Part shown: piece by piece, positions 50,401 through 62,500 of the stretch
Numbering within the stretch: position 1 is the stretch's first letter
Layout: each line of letters starts with the position of its first letter
Origin: Callaeas wilsoni
Taxonomy: Eukaryota > Chordata > Aves > Passeriformes > Callaeidae
Length of the DNA stretch: 64,000 nucleotides
Direction: 5' to 3'
NCBI GenBank assembly: GCA_013398955.1
Contig: VWPU01019342.1
Span: 1 to 64,000, forward strand
Program-made: the position numbers and the translations under genes
The notes under the pieces: generated by a model
Told to the model about the DNA's origin: nothing
The model's database searches: none
Seen by the model: the letters and a program-made list of their open reading frames with translations, nothing else

Positions 50401-53400
50401 AGATCTTCAGGGATGGTGAGCTCCACAGATCCAAGTGCAGCAGCTAGTTTTATAAAATGGGCATTTCTGTGTACCAGGCTATCCAAATGGAAAAGAGCAC
50501 GGGAACTGAAGCGCCTGTTCTTGCTCTGGCCGCGCGGATGTCTTGAAGTGCTTCCTGGTTTTCCTGAGAGCAGGAGAGAGATGGAGCAATAAACCCTACG
50601 AGGGAGGTACCCGGCCCTGGGCGCCTCGTTCCTGCAGTCACCATCCCTGTCCTCTGCTGCCACCCCGCGGCTGCTCGACATTCGGGGGACAACTGCTTTT
50701 CCATGGAACTCATTTTTCAATGGAAGTAATTTTTCAATTATTACCAGTGTTGTGATAATAGAGCAGTGCTGCAATTAAGCCACAGAAAATATCTGAAAGG
50801 TTCAAAGGCAGATGCTGGAATAAATTTTATTGTATGGGAAAGCAAGAATAAACTGTTGAAGAGTGGTATTCACCTTATTCCTCAATTTAAATACTGAAAA
50901 CCCAGGCAGGCTCATCAGGAAATGCTGCAGTCCTCCCTCTAAGCACAAAATGAGAGGAAAGGGGTCCCGACCCTTTCAGTTTGTCTGGCTGATGTCTTTC
51001 AATGCTTCCCATTCTGCCAGACATGATCTCTGAGGTCTCTTTTTCCTGATGGTATCCTTCTCCTTGTGGTTCAGAGCACATTCCCTATGAGTTTGTTCTC
51101 AAAGCACCTTATCCTGATAAAAATTATTTAACATTCATATTAATAGGCACTGAATTAATTTTGTTCATGCTCTGTGTTAATTCTTTAACTACTGCCCAAG
51201 AGGCCAAAAGCCCCTGAAATTCCCTGCCCATATGTCAGCAAAAATGTCTTCTACCTTCATGGGAAGGTTTTTCACCAGCTCAAGAGAATACTGGAGCAAT
51301 TTGGAAACGAAGATGATAAGAGCAGACTTAGCTAGTGACTAACAAGGCATTTCATAGCATTCCGGGAACATTCTTGTTAATTTTATACTGCAGATATGGA
51401 CATCAATGGTACAAAAACTGCCAGGGTGTGAAAGGAAAGATATTTGTTCTCTTCTGCCTTAAAAAAATCCCTTCAGATGTGGGTGACAGGGACAGGTGCT
51501 CCCTAAAGCCACTCTCACAGTCACACAGAGCATCTATTCCTCTCTTTGCCTGAATCCTCTGAAGCAGCCACATCTTGCTGGCACCTGTCTTATCCAGGCA
51601 TTTTAGGGAGGGGAATTTATACCTGCATTTCCAAGCTTATTCATTTACCAAGCCAAACACTTTCTGGCAAAACTATTTTTAGCTGCAGTAGACACACAGA
51701 TGAATTCAGCTGCCGTTCAGGCTGAGGCAGGTCCAAGTTTCCAGAGCTGTCAGGTGCCATGGAGATGGATGAGGTAAACATACCTGTAAAAACACCAGGC
51801 ACATTGCCCGCTGTCTTCTTCCTTCCTGCGTGCTTTGGATTTATACCTTGCCCTGCATCTCCAGGATGACATGCAAATGCTTTTCTAGAGGAAGGGTTTC
51901 AAACTGTTCTTTTACCCTATTGTGCTAGGGACAAGTCCCACACAAGCATTGCAAACACAAATTGAACACATGCATTCCCTTCCTGCCTTCTCATCCACTT
52001 GGTCCCATTTCCGGGTTTCTCAGAGTTCTCTCCTTTTTTTTTAAAATTTTTATTTTTTTGCTGCTCTTCTGTTTCCAAAAATGTCATTGAAAATAAACTG
52101 ACAGGACAAACAACTCCGAGATTCCCACTAACAAGGGCAATGTGAAATGACGTGTTTGGCTCTCGGCAGCAAAAGGCCCTTGATCTCAGGAACTGGATTA
52201 CAAAGATTCCATACTCCAGTTTTATATCTGAACTAGAGCAGGACACAAAATGAGCCCTAACTCCTGCATCATGAGAAGGCCATTTGGCTCGCTGGTCTCC
52301 TCTCCTCTTGCATGTAGTGCCAGGTTCTGGAGGTGTTGTTACAGACACGTGGTGACGATGGATCCAGGTACAAGGAGCCCTTCATATCCAAACATTTCAT
52401 GGCCTTTTCCATGTTCTTAGCTTCAGTCTTAAGCATTGAAAAACCATATTCCTACTTCACGCTGTTTACACAATGCACTGGAAACTTAACCCTTGCATCC
52501 TGGGGTGGGAGGAGGAAGGAGAGGAGCAGGAATAACTAGAAAGGAAGGGCATGTGCCTGCTAAAGCGAGCCACTACACAGAGGCTAAACAGCATTTCTTT
52601 AATTGCCGTAGCTCCAGGGGATAAGGCAGCAGGCACATGTTTTTATAAGCTGAATTATACATTAATGAAAATCCCAGGACATTCCTGTAAGAGCAGAGGC
52701 ATTAGTGGTAGCTGGGATGCTGGCCAAATTCCAGTGAAGGTAACTACAGTATTTCCCTACGGTCTCCCCACCACTTCAGTGAACGTGGTCAATTGTTTCA
52801 GCTCCAAGTCGCTCCGCAGCATCCCTGGGATGTACAGTTCTCTGGGATAACATTCTCACTTAAGGAATCTTGGTGGAACTTAAAAATAGGTCCTGTGAAT
52901 GATGACAATGTCCTTTCTGGCAAACAATTTTGCAACAACAGCTTTGAGACAAACAAGCTGCAGAAAACTTGAAGATTGCGTAAAAGCTCCAAGAGGAAAG
53001 AACAAAAAGTACACTGGAAACCTCAAAGCAGAAATACTGTGGCAGACACTGCTCTGTTTGGAATTAGTTTAATTAACATCCTTCCAGGGACTTGACCACG
53101 CATTGCTAAACTCAGTATATGCCTTTTCCATTTCAAAGGGTTTGGATGAAGCCTATTTTTCAGGGAAAAAATCTCTCTGTAAGAGGGCTTGGAATGGGTA
53201 CTTCCTTTGCCATGGCTACAGATGGCCAGTAGCAAGCCTTCCTCCAGGCTTCCAAAATTTCTAAGGTACCGTTTCTTTCAGAGGAAGTGTCTTGATGTGA
53301 GTTGGTGAAAACCAGGCACTGCCTTGTCCGTATCAAAGCAGACTGTGCTGAACTTGTGAAAAGCTTGGGTGAGCTTCGAAGACCGGCTCATGTTCAAAGG

Positions 53401-56400
53401 GCCTGGCAGGAGAAGAGCAAAACCACAGGGAAATGGGACAACAAACCTTAAGGCTGCAAGTGTGAGTTTCCAACTGTTCCAGCAGAGACTTTGGGGAACA
53501 CTAATAGCGAACTGCTGCTGTTTGCTCTCACCCTCACCAACATAATAATTAAAAATGTACAGTGCTGGCCCTTTGAAAAGCTGCATGGAGCACCAGTTCC
53601 AGTAAAATCCCAGCATCTGTTCCTCGAGCTGAATTAGGAGCAGAGCTAGCTGACTCTTTTAGTTGAATCTGCCTTTTGCTGACAGGACAGACCCCCAGAT
53701 TTGAACAAAGCCTGTGCAGTTTGATTCTCTCTTGCATTCTGGCCCTTACTGAGGTCAGGATTAATGCCTTCCTTGCATGGAGAGCCAGAAGACCGAGTAT
53801 GAAAACAGCACAGTGATGGTGGTGGCCTCTTGACTGTTCCTGCTGGATCCTACAGATCCCTATGAAAATTGCAGATGTAACTGTGTGCTGATGCTTGTGT
53901 TCAGAGCTAAACAGTGTGCAACGCAGGGATGGAGTCTCTCCTCTCTACTTGCCACTAGTATTGTCACCATTTGTCACAAGAACTGCTCAGTCTGGATGTC
54001 CATCCGTGGGGAAGCTGGTTTCAATCATTGATAAAATACAGAAACCCCAGAGGCCAGCCACGGCTTTCAGAGGAGCCCAGGTGATTGTGGCCAGCGCATG
54101 ATCTCAGCGACGTTTTCCACCCAGCCATCCCCGTCCTGATTGATTAACTGAGTGGGGGCTGAAGGAGCAGCATGCGGTACTTAGCTAATTACACTGCCCG
54201 AGGTCTTTTGTCCTGCTGCCGCTGGATGGCCTCAATTGATTCTTTCAGTCCCTAAACAGCTTTGTGGGCTGCATGCTTGGGCAGAATAAGGTCTTTTGTC
54301 ATACTTTAATGAACGAAAATGTTTTAAATCCTCTCCTTCTCCCTCCACTCCAAGTAGCAGCAAGGGTAACCCTGGTGCAAGGACAGCTGTACGTGGCTGA
54401 TGGGTGTCTGTAACGTGAACATTCTCCTCCCCCGAGGCTGTGGGAGTTTACAAGCTTCCCAGCATCAGCTATCCCATCTATCCAAGGTATCTATTGCCAT
54501 CCCCATCTTCACGGACTACAGGGGATGTAGGTCTTGGAAGACTTCTAGAATACAGCTAAAAATGTGTTAAATGTGTGAAGATTCAGCATGATAACACAGG
54601 TTCATGAGTAATTAATTCCTGCATAAACCAATCCAAAAGTTTTTTGGGGGAAAAAAAATTAAAAATAAAAATCCCACTTTCAGTTCAACCCTTCCCTTTC
54701 AGCATCCAGCTACTGGTGATGTATTTTTTGTAGTTAAACTGAAAACACTTAATATTCCATTTGAAACATGGGACTGGCAGTATCCCAGTGAAGACCTCCA
54801 CAAAATGTCTCCTAGTCAGTTAATCTAATAAAACTTCTGCATATAATGAACACTTTCTCAGCATTGTCCAGAGTCATTAATCCTGGCACAGCCTCCCAAA
54901 GTACAAGTAGTAAAACACGGATGTCGCGACCGAGCTATGAGCTGACCGTGTTGCGCTCTCCGTGCCCATTCTCTAGAGCTGGTTATTTTTCAGCTGGCTG
55001 AATTTTAGATGTGAATTAAAGTGATTAATAAATGAAAAGGCTCTTATCATCCATTCCTGTGCTCACAGTCCCTGAACAATTTTGCCCTGCCACTTGCCAG
55101 CAAAGCTGTAATAGCTCACAGCATATGCTTCATCACTTCATGGTCAAAACTCTTAATCTGAGTAATAAGGGCAAACCCCATTCCTTTGGAAAAAGGAATG
55201 GACGTGGGGAAGGAGAGAACACCTTGGGACTAACAAGCAGTCGTTAACCCACCGTGATCAGAAAATAAAGGCGTGCTGCTCTTTTGAGACTGCTGTTTAC
55301 ACTGAATGGGCTCCACGTCAGATTTGTTCCCTTGGAGTTCAAGTGAGTTGGTCCCAGTGCCAGCTTGGCGTGTCTGAAAAGCTAATTGTCTTGTTTCCAT
55401 TTCACACATCATCATCACAGTAACATTTCTGGAACTGGGAGACAAAATGCCAGCTTGACTGGAAGGCAGACTGAAACACAGCCAGAGAACCTGCAGGTTT
55501 AGTGCAACTCCAAATATGGCTTCTCCCTGGCCCAATAAAAAAGTAAGACGCTGGCAAAACTGCAGCCCTGTGCTTTGGCTTGAAAACCATTGTTTTAAAC
55601 AAGGGCTTTCGCTGAAATGCTCACGATATGTTTAGGTGTCTCTTTGTACCTCATAGTCCCATAAAAGCTTCTTTCATTCAGGAAGTACATAGAAGAAATC
55701 AATGTATAAAGGCCCAGGTCCCCAAACGCACACAGGTGAAATCCATTTGGAGTTAAGCACCTGAAGCACGACACGTCAATGCAATTCTTTGCAGATTTTA
55801 AAATACTATAGGAACAGAATTTAAACCAGAATCTGACTATCTGATTGACGATGAAGAAATAAATGCATACGGATAACAAAATGTATAGGAAAATGCATTA
55901 AAGCAGTTAACACAACATTTCCCTTATCAGTCCAAAAACACAGACCAAGTTTTAATATCTAATGGTCTGGCACTGTCTAGCTCCATTACCTCAGCAAAAG
56001 GTTTAGAAGCTGGGCACAAGATTCACTGAATTCAAATGGTTCACTGGGTGCAAGGAATGAAAGCCATGAAATCTATAGTCAAGCTCCTCAAAATATTCTT
56101 TTCTAATACCCTTCATTACGCAGATTTTCATATTGTGGAAACACATCCATAGCGGAGTTTAAGAAACTTTCAGCTTTGAAACCACTTTTCCAACATTGCA
56201 AGTATCCACTCTGCTGCTTAATTGGACTCTTCTGTGATCCCTTCCAATCTCACAAGCAAACATGGAAGTGGCTGGTCTTGAAGCAAATGTCAGCCAACAG
56301 ATATTTCTTCTTTCTCTTTTGGGAGGATGATGAGAAGTGTTCCTCATGCTTTCCCGAGGAAAGAGTACGCTCTGAACAAAACCTGTGTGGCTCACCATTT

Positions 56401-58899
56401 GGGCAGCACAAGAACTGAATAACCTGATGCATTTTTAAAGTTTTTCTGCATTTTTTCCTTGTCTCCTCCTCTTCGGAGGGTCAGTTCAGAGGTTGAATGT
56501 CCTGCTGAAGCAGTACATGAAATTCTGTTCCAAGATGCCGAACACTGCCTGAGCTTTATGCCTAACACTGCCTACCTGAATTCCTGAGTCTTTGCCTTGT
56601 GACAGAGCAATATGCCTAAGTAATTATTTTTGTACCTGAGGGACACATTAATCACTCCAGTGAAAGAAACACACAGGGCAATTTCTCAGCCAAGATCCTG
56701 GTGTTGTTCCAGTATGACAAATGTGTTTATTTACATCAGCTAAAGCCCTGGCCTCTGGAAATCATTGCTCCATGCATTATATCTGGTGATTTGGATGAAT
56801 CAGGGAATTTTCTTGGGAATGATGGAGAAGGCGATATTGAACCAGGATGCGAGAAAAAGGTCCCATGGCTATCCAGCATCATACAAGTTTTTCTTCAGAA
56901 CTCAAAGAAAAAAGGCCATCATCATTTATTTCCTAAGGCCTGGCCACTCTGTCCTACGAAAGGTCCCCTCTCCATAGCTCAGGCACAGCACTCACTTCTC
57001 GTTCTCCCGTCAATAGCTAATTCCAAGTCCAGATGTGGCCTGGAAAAAGCAGGGGAGGTGTGAAGCAGAGGAGTATCAGGGCAGGAGAGAGGTTATTTCT
57101 CCTGCTGCTGGGAGAGAAACGGCCCAGATAAAAAATGTTGTTCTTTGATGCCATAGCACAGATTTGGGATATTGGCCAAGTCCCAAAGGCTGTCCCAGGA
57201 TGACTTTGCCATCGTGTCTCCATTTCTCCAGGCAGATAATAATGCTCATCCATCACACTTAAATAGCCAGAACTAGATTGTGTTTCAGCTACGTCAGGGT
57301 GCAGCAGAAGAAACACTGCTGACACCTCACTCTCTCTTTCCAGGTCTACCACAGGACAATTCCAAGAGCAGATTCCCACCCTGACGGTTCGTCACGCCCC
57401 TCATAGAGGCACTCAACGGTATTACTTCAAAGCCCTTGCTGTGCAACAGCCTAAAAAGCCCTCTGTATCCATTTTAGCCTCAGCCCATCACCTACAGCTA
57501 AGACTGTGTTGTGTCTGCGCCTGTCTTGCATCTCCTGTGTGCCAGCAGGAAGACCTCAAATGGCCCCAAAACAGAAGTTAGGTAAAAGAGGGCACAAGTG
57601 AGGGCCCGAGGAAGAACTGGAGTGTAAGCAGCAGCTCCTTGGTCCTGTGGCAGGGCCCCTTCTCTTGAACCACGCTGCTTTCCTCACTGCCCAGGAATTA
57701 AACTGCCCAAAGCCACAGTGCAGAAAGGGGCAGGCCTGTAAGCTGGTTTCACTTTTATTATTTGCTCCTAATCTCCCATCAGTTCCCACGCAGGTTTTGA
57801 AGTATCGATCACTCCACAGCAAAAGCTTCCAATGAACAATGGATCTGTGGTTAATGAGTCCCAGAAGCTACTCTCCCCTCGCTCGAGCCCTCGGGGTGAG
57901 AAAGTTAAGTGCTCCTGTACAAGCTGGAGTGACTGCTCACCATTTCCTTAATATTCCATCTCTTTGTGTTTTGCAGTTTGCCTTCTGCTGAGCTAATGTT
58001 TATTTTCCCAGAGAGAGGTTATTGTGGTAAATTGATATCAGACCAGCAGTGTGGGAAATAAGATTTCATCTCCTGTACTTCATCACTTCATCCAGGAAGG
58101 CAAAGTGAGCCAACCTAAGAGCCTTCTTTTCCTTAACAAGGATCACACCCTGTTGCTAGTGCGGAGATGATGGCTGTCACTCCTTGGTCCTTACTGCATC
58201 TCTCTCACCGGTGATTTTCCATTATTTAGATCCTGTGCTTTTTTCTAGTGGAGAGGATATCGCATTCCCCTAATTTCAGTGTGAAAATCCCTTGGGCACA
58301 TCAGCATCTGCTGCTGTTGTCTGGGTATTGGGACACCAAGACCTCTAGGAACATGATTCTTTCCTGTTTGTTCATCTTATTCACACCCTTGGGCATGTTT
58401 TACTTTACCCACATAGGTAATAGTAGAGAAAACAATGGGATTCCTGAGCTGAGAATGGACTAGACCCCATTTGTGCGTTTGTAGACCTCTGCTATCCAAA
58501 ACTGTGGAAGGAAAAATGCCCTTTCACTTTTGCAGTTGTGGAGAGCAGATCTTTACGGATAATATAACTCTCTAAGAATGTATTCAATTCTAATCTTGCT
58601 GACTAATCTTTCTTCTTCTAAAGTTTTAATCTCGCTTAAGGAATAAATGTGTGATATTGTGTTAGAAAAGCCAATCAACTGCTCAGGCTCTAGCTGGGAA
58701 GCAATGTGAGTTCCCCTTTGTACGAGCTCTTCTCAAATGTGATTGTTTCCCCAGTGTCAAATTCCACGGATTTTAGCAGCTGAATGGGTACAAAATTTGA
58801 CATGGTCAGAAACGTGTGCTTATAAAAACTTATTGCCGTTGAATAGCTGGTGCATTCTTGGTGCACTCATGTGCAAAGTGCCCTTGCAGAGGGCTGGCT
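41421..58899. other. SHROOM3: Upstream SHROOM3 intron, no exon recognised
   Basis: The interval lies upstream of the PDZ exon in the gene's direction and should be part of the long intron between the canonical first coding exon and the PDZ exon. I looked for the canonical exon by its WGF-containing PDZ loop and its LIISK-type end and did not find it. No repeat family was recognised. T-rich runs occur at about 52028-52060 and A-rich runs at about 54640-54670. The hairpin at 55178-55201 is listed separately. In human, intron 1 of this gene carries kidney-disease-associated enhancer variants, so regulatory content is expected, but no element can be assigned here by eye. Confidence 0.55.
55178..55201. 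repeat. Perfect 10-bp inverted repeat with paired TEAD-type motifs
   Basis: CCATTCCTTT (55178-55187) and AAAGGAATGG (55192-55201) are exact reverse complements around a GGAA loop. Each arm contains CATTCC/GGAATG, the M-CAT element bound by TEAD factors, so the hairpin presents two TEAD-type sites in opposed orientation. A 10-bp stem of this kind is expected roughly once in such a window by chance. Confidence 0.6.
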
Positions 58900-59240
58900 G
58901 GCAGCACCTCTGGGCCTCATTAGCACGCATACGCACCCATCCCAGCCTCCCTCAAACGCCGTCCTGGCTGCTCCCATGTGCCGTGGGCAGCGGACGCGTG
59001 AGGCTGTGCGGAGCCAGCACCCTCGCGCAGCAGCTGTCCTCGCCTAACCCCAGGGCTGGCCCGGGGGGCAGAGCCACCACGGCTCCTCAGCCAAGGCAAG
59101 CCCTGTGAGTGAGGCAGCTCCCGAGGGCGAGAGCTCGTGTGCTGGGAAGGACAGCCAGAGCAACGCTGAACTGAGAACAGGGTGGGCACAAACACCTTCC
59201 AGCTGACATGGCTGCTCGAGGGTTCTGCTGGGCTCCAGCA
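58900..59240. other. Weak GC-rich patch
   Basis: GC content and CpG frequency rise here compared with the flanking intron, and several overlapping frames are open on the minus strand (for example 58920-59282). No recognisable protein, promoter box or good splice pair was found. It may be a weak CpG island or chance composition. Confidence 0.25.
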
Positions 59241-59390
59241 CACAGGTAGCTCCCATCTCCACAGCATGGTCCACCAGGCCAATACATTCCAGCAAAGTGT
59301 GGCAAGCTACAGGCACATTTGGATGCCTGGGTCACCGTAACCCAATCCCATGGCACCAATGCAAATGGAGCCCACAGGGGTGTAATCTAT

Positions 59391-59540
59391 CTTAGAATCA
59401 CCGGGCGGACTGGGTTGGAAAGGACCGCAAAAACCATGTAGTTTCACTGCCTTGCCATAGGCAGGGACACCTTCCACTATCCCAGGTTGCTCCAAGCCCT
59501 GTTCAGCACAGCCTTGGGCACTTCCAGGATGCACAAAGCC
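59391..59540 (-). mobile_element. CR1 LINE 3' fragment, antisense, short
   Basis: The plus strand reads TAGAATCACCGGGCGGACTG and GGTTGGAAAGGACCGC. It then carries CTTGCCATAGGCAGGGACAC and CTTCCACTATCCCAGGTTGC, characteristic wording of the reverse-complemented 3' end of CR1. About 150 bp remain. It differs clearly from the CR1 at 19.9 kb and so belongs to a different CR1 subfamily. The boundary at the 59540 side is approximate. Confidence 0.88.
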
Positions 59541-62500
59541 AGTGGCTCACATGGCACACAAGTACCGGATCAGTGTGCATACAGCAGCTTTAAGAAAAGC
59601 TGCTTCGCTCTCACAAGTTGCTCCACTGACAAGGCTTTACACTAGCAAAACCTCTTTGCCTGGATTAGTGCTATCCCTAGACTTAGAGACAAATCTCACT
59701 AGTTATTTGCAATAGTTGAAATAACAAGGTTTGGGCAGCTGGGGCTGTGCGGGGAGGTTAAGCACAAACGCTGAGCACACGGTGCCTCCTTCCTGGCCTT
59801 ATCCAGCTCCGCACAAGCTTCTGCTTAGAGCGGAGCTTTTTAGCTCAGGCAGAGGGAACTCCGGTCCTCCTGACAGACCCGAGGATGATGGTCATCATAG
59901 GATCTCTTTCCCCGCCTCTCTGCACTGCAGCGTTCATGGGCAAAGGGCCACGGTATCCCCTCAGGGTGGAAAGACATTACGAGTGAGAGCTCTGGGTGTG
60001 AATACATAAGAGCAGTTGCCACCAGGGAACTTGAGTGAGAAAGCCAGATTTTTTATGAATATTCAAATAAGGACCAGGGAAACCTCCCTGGACACCGAGT
60101 GTTCCTGCAAATCCAGTTCTCATCTACTTTGCTTTAAAGACTGCTCACCAGCTTTTCTAATGCCTATGTGACTTAGGTGATTAAATCCAGTTGGTGTCAT
60201 GTTAATAGTGGAAACACTTCCCAACACACACTGATTGTGATAAGATATTCATTAGAAAGAAAACAGCCTGAAGGTCACTATTTTTAAAACAAAAAGTTAC
60301 AATCTTTTGATTTAAGTTAGTGTGTCATTATTTGATTTGATTTCAGTAGTTGAAGCCATCTCTGGGAATTGTCAAAACTAAAAATGTTATTGAAACAAAT
60401 CATCTAGATCAAATGCAAATATTTTTTTAACATCCAGTGACCTGAAAACCCATTTTTCACTCAGCTCCAGTTACCAATAATAATAAAGAAAGCAAAATAT
60501 CTTTCTCCATTAGAAATATGACATGCACAGGAATAATATCGAGTGATATCATCACATTCATTCCTTTATGAAAATTCTGCCTCACTACCTAAGTTTTCCC
60601 AGGAGCTTAAGATATCCCTTGTACTATTAAGAAAAGGTCTTAAAGGGGGATTCTGGCAAAGTTCAGCTCCATTTCACCAGAAGACAAAAGGTCGAAATAC
60701 GCCCCAAAGATAATAAGGAATGTCACTCATAGGTGGGATGAGGGCTACATTGCTCCACATTCAAACAGAGCTTTAGTTTAATAGACAAGAGTGGGGCATC
60801 CTTATTTAGCTACAGTGATTCCAGGTGCAAGAACAAGGCTGCTTCTGCATGCAGGTTAAATGCAGTAAGGGGTGCTGATCCCTAAAAGGCAGGGAAGAAA
60901 GAATAACTCTAAAGGGTTTAAACATTTAACTTTGACATTTTTAAAGCAGAATGATTCAGGTTTGGTCTTGGTGATCATTTTCATTTCAAAGTTCACCTGC
61001 ATTTATTTTACAGGGTCAAACAAAACTTGCCAGTTCAGCAGGAGTCTCTCATTTTTTTCTATTCTTTCCATGTTTCAGGGTCCACAAGAACCAGTCTCTT
61101 TATACAGGCCACCAAACCAAGAATATTACATAGTTTTATATTCTTTAAGTTTTCCATGCATTAAGAATTAGTATTCATGCCATGGTCATTATGCTGTGAG
61201 TAAATGAAAACTGTAAATCCAAGTGAGCAACCAAACTCCTGACACTGCCTGCTCCAAATGCACATCTCCTCCCACACTGCAACACGCATACATCCAGATA
61301 TACAGAAAGAGAAAAGGAATTTCATAAACCCCCAGGCCAACACAATTCCTCCTCTGTACTCCTCCTGACCAGGGTCTTTGAATTTCCAGCATTTTTCTTC
61401 CTGGCCACTGTTAGTTTTGGCAAGAGCAGAAATACCACTAAGAAGTTACAGACCCTCTGTTCAATTCCAAAACCAATTCAGCTAACTTAAACCAGCAAAA
61501 AAAACCCCACACACCTTCTTATCAGCTGGAATTTCCACCAGTGCCTGAGGGACAGAGGAAATAAGAAAGCACACTACATCCCAGCAGGAAATATTTCTGA
61601 CCATGATTAATGCTTCCTTTAGCAGTGGAACAGAATCTTTGCAGATCTTTGGGGATCCTTGGAAGAATTCCATTTACTACTCTCCAGGCCATATTTTGCT
61701 GTGAAAACCTTATTACACAACAGAAGCATTAACGGATTCAGAGTAAAATAAGAAAAGATGTATTATTCTAAAGATTTGGAGAACAGGGAGAGAAGAAGTT
61801 AAGAAAGGCGCACAGGGTTATCCTTTCACTCCATGTGATTATGTTGTGATAATGCCCGCTACAGACCTGTCCATCACTCGCGGACTCAGGTCAGAGAAGC
61901 TCTCTGACCCGACCAGCTGGGTGACACAAGCCAAACAATGACAAATTCAGCTTCAGTTGCTCTTGCCAGAGGGATCTCAGGGTTGCCTGTTGAGCAGCTA
62001 TGAGACAACCACACTTTTCTTTTATCCATCTTCTTTTTTTCTTTTTCTTTCTTTTTTGGCTAGGGAATTTGCAGGGATAGCTACAGAGCTTGGAAAGGCC
62101 CAGTGTCTCATCTCCCCTACGCAGAAAGGTGTCTTTCTAACTTTGGCTTCCTTACCTATCTCCCACATTCACAACTTTTAGCAGATACAGAGGTAATTGC
62201 CTTGAACCACCTCGATAGGAAGTACTTTAAAGCAGTACTCTGGCACAATAAACTCACCTTGCAGGTTTCTAAGTATTGCTGTGAAGCTGGCCAGTGACAT
62301 CCCACAGGGATGCAGGGAGCCAACTCAGATCCAATTGCCACTGGATTGACTTCCTCCCTTCCAGTCACTGGGGAATGCCATGGCCAAAGGCACAATGGAA
62401 GACAATGCTTTTATCAGAAATGGCAGAATACTACCCCCATTTTCAAATTACCCTGAAGAGAAGCAGACTCACTCTGGAGTGCTGAAGAGTCAGCAACTAA

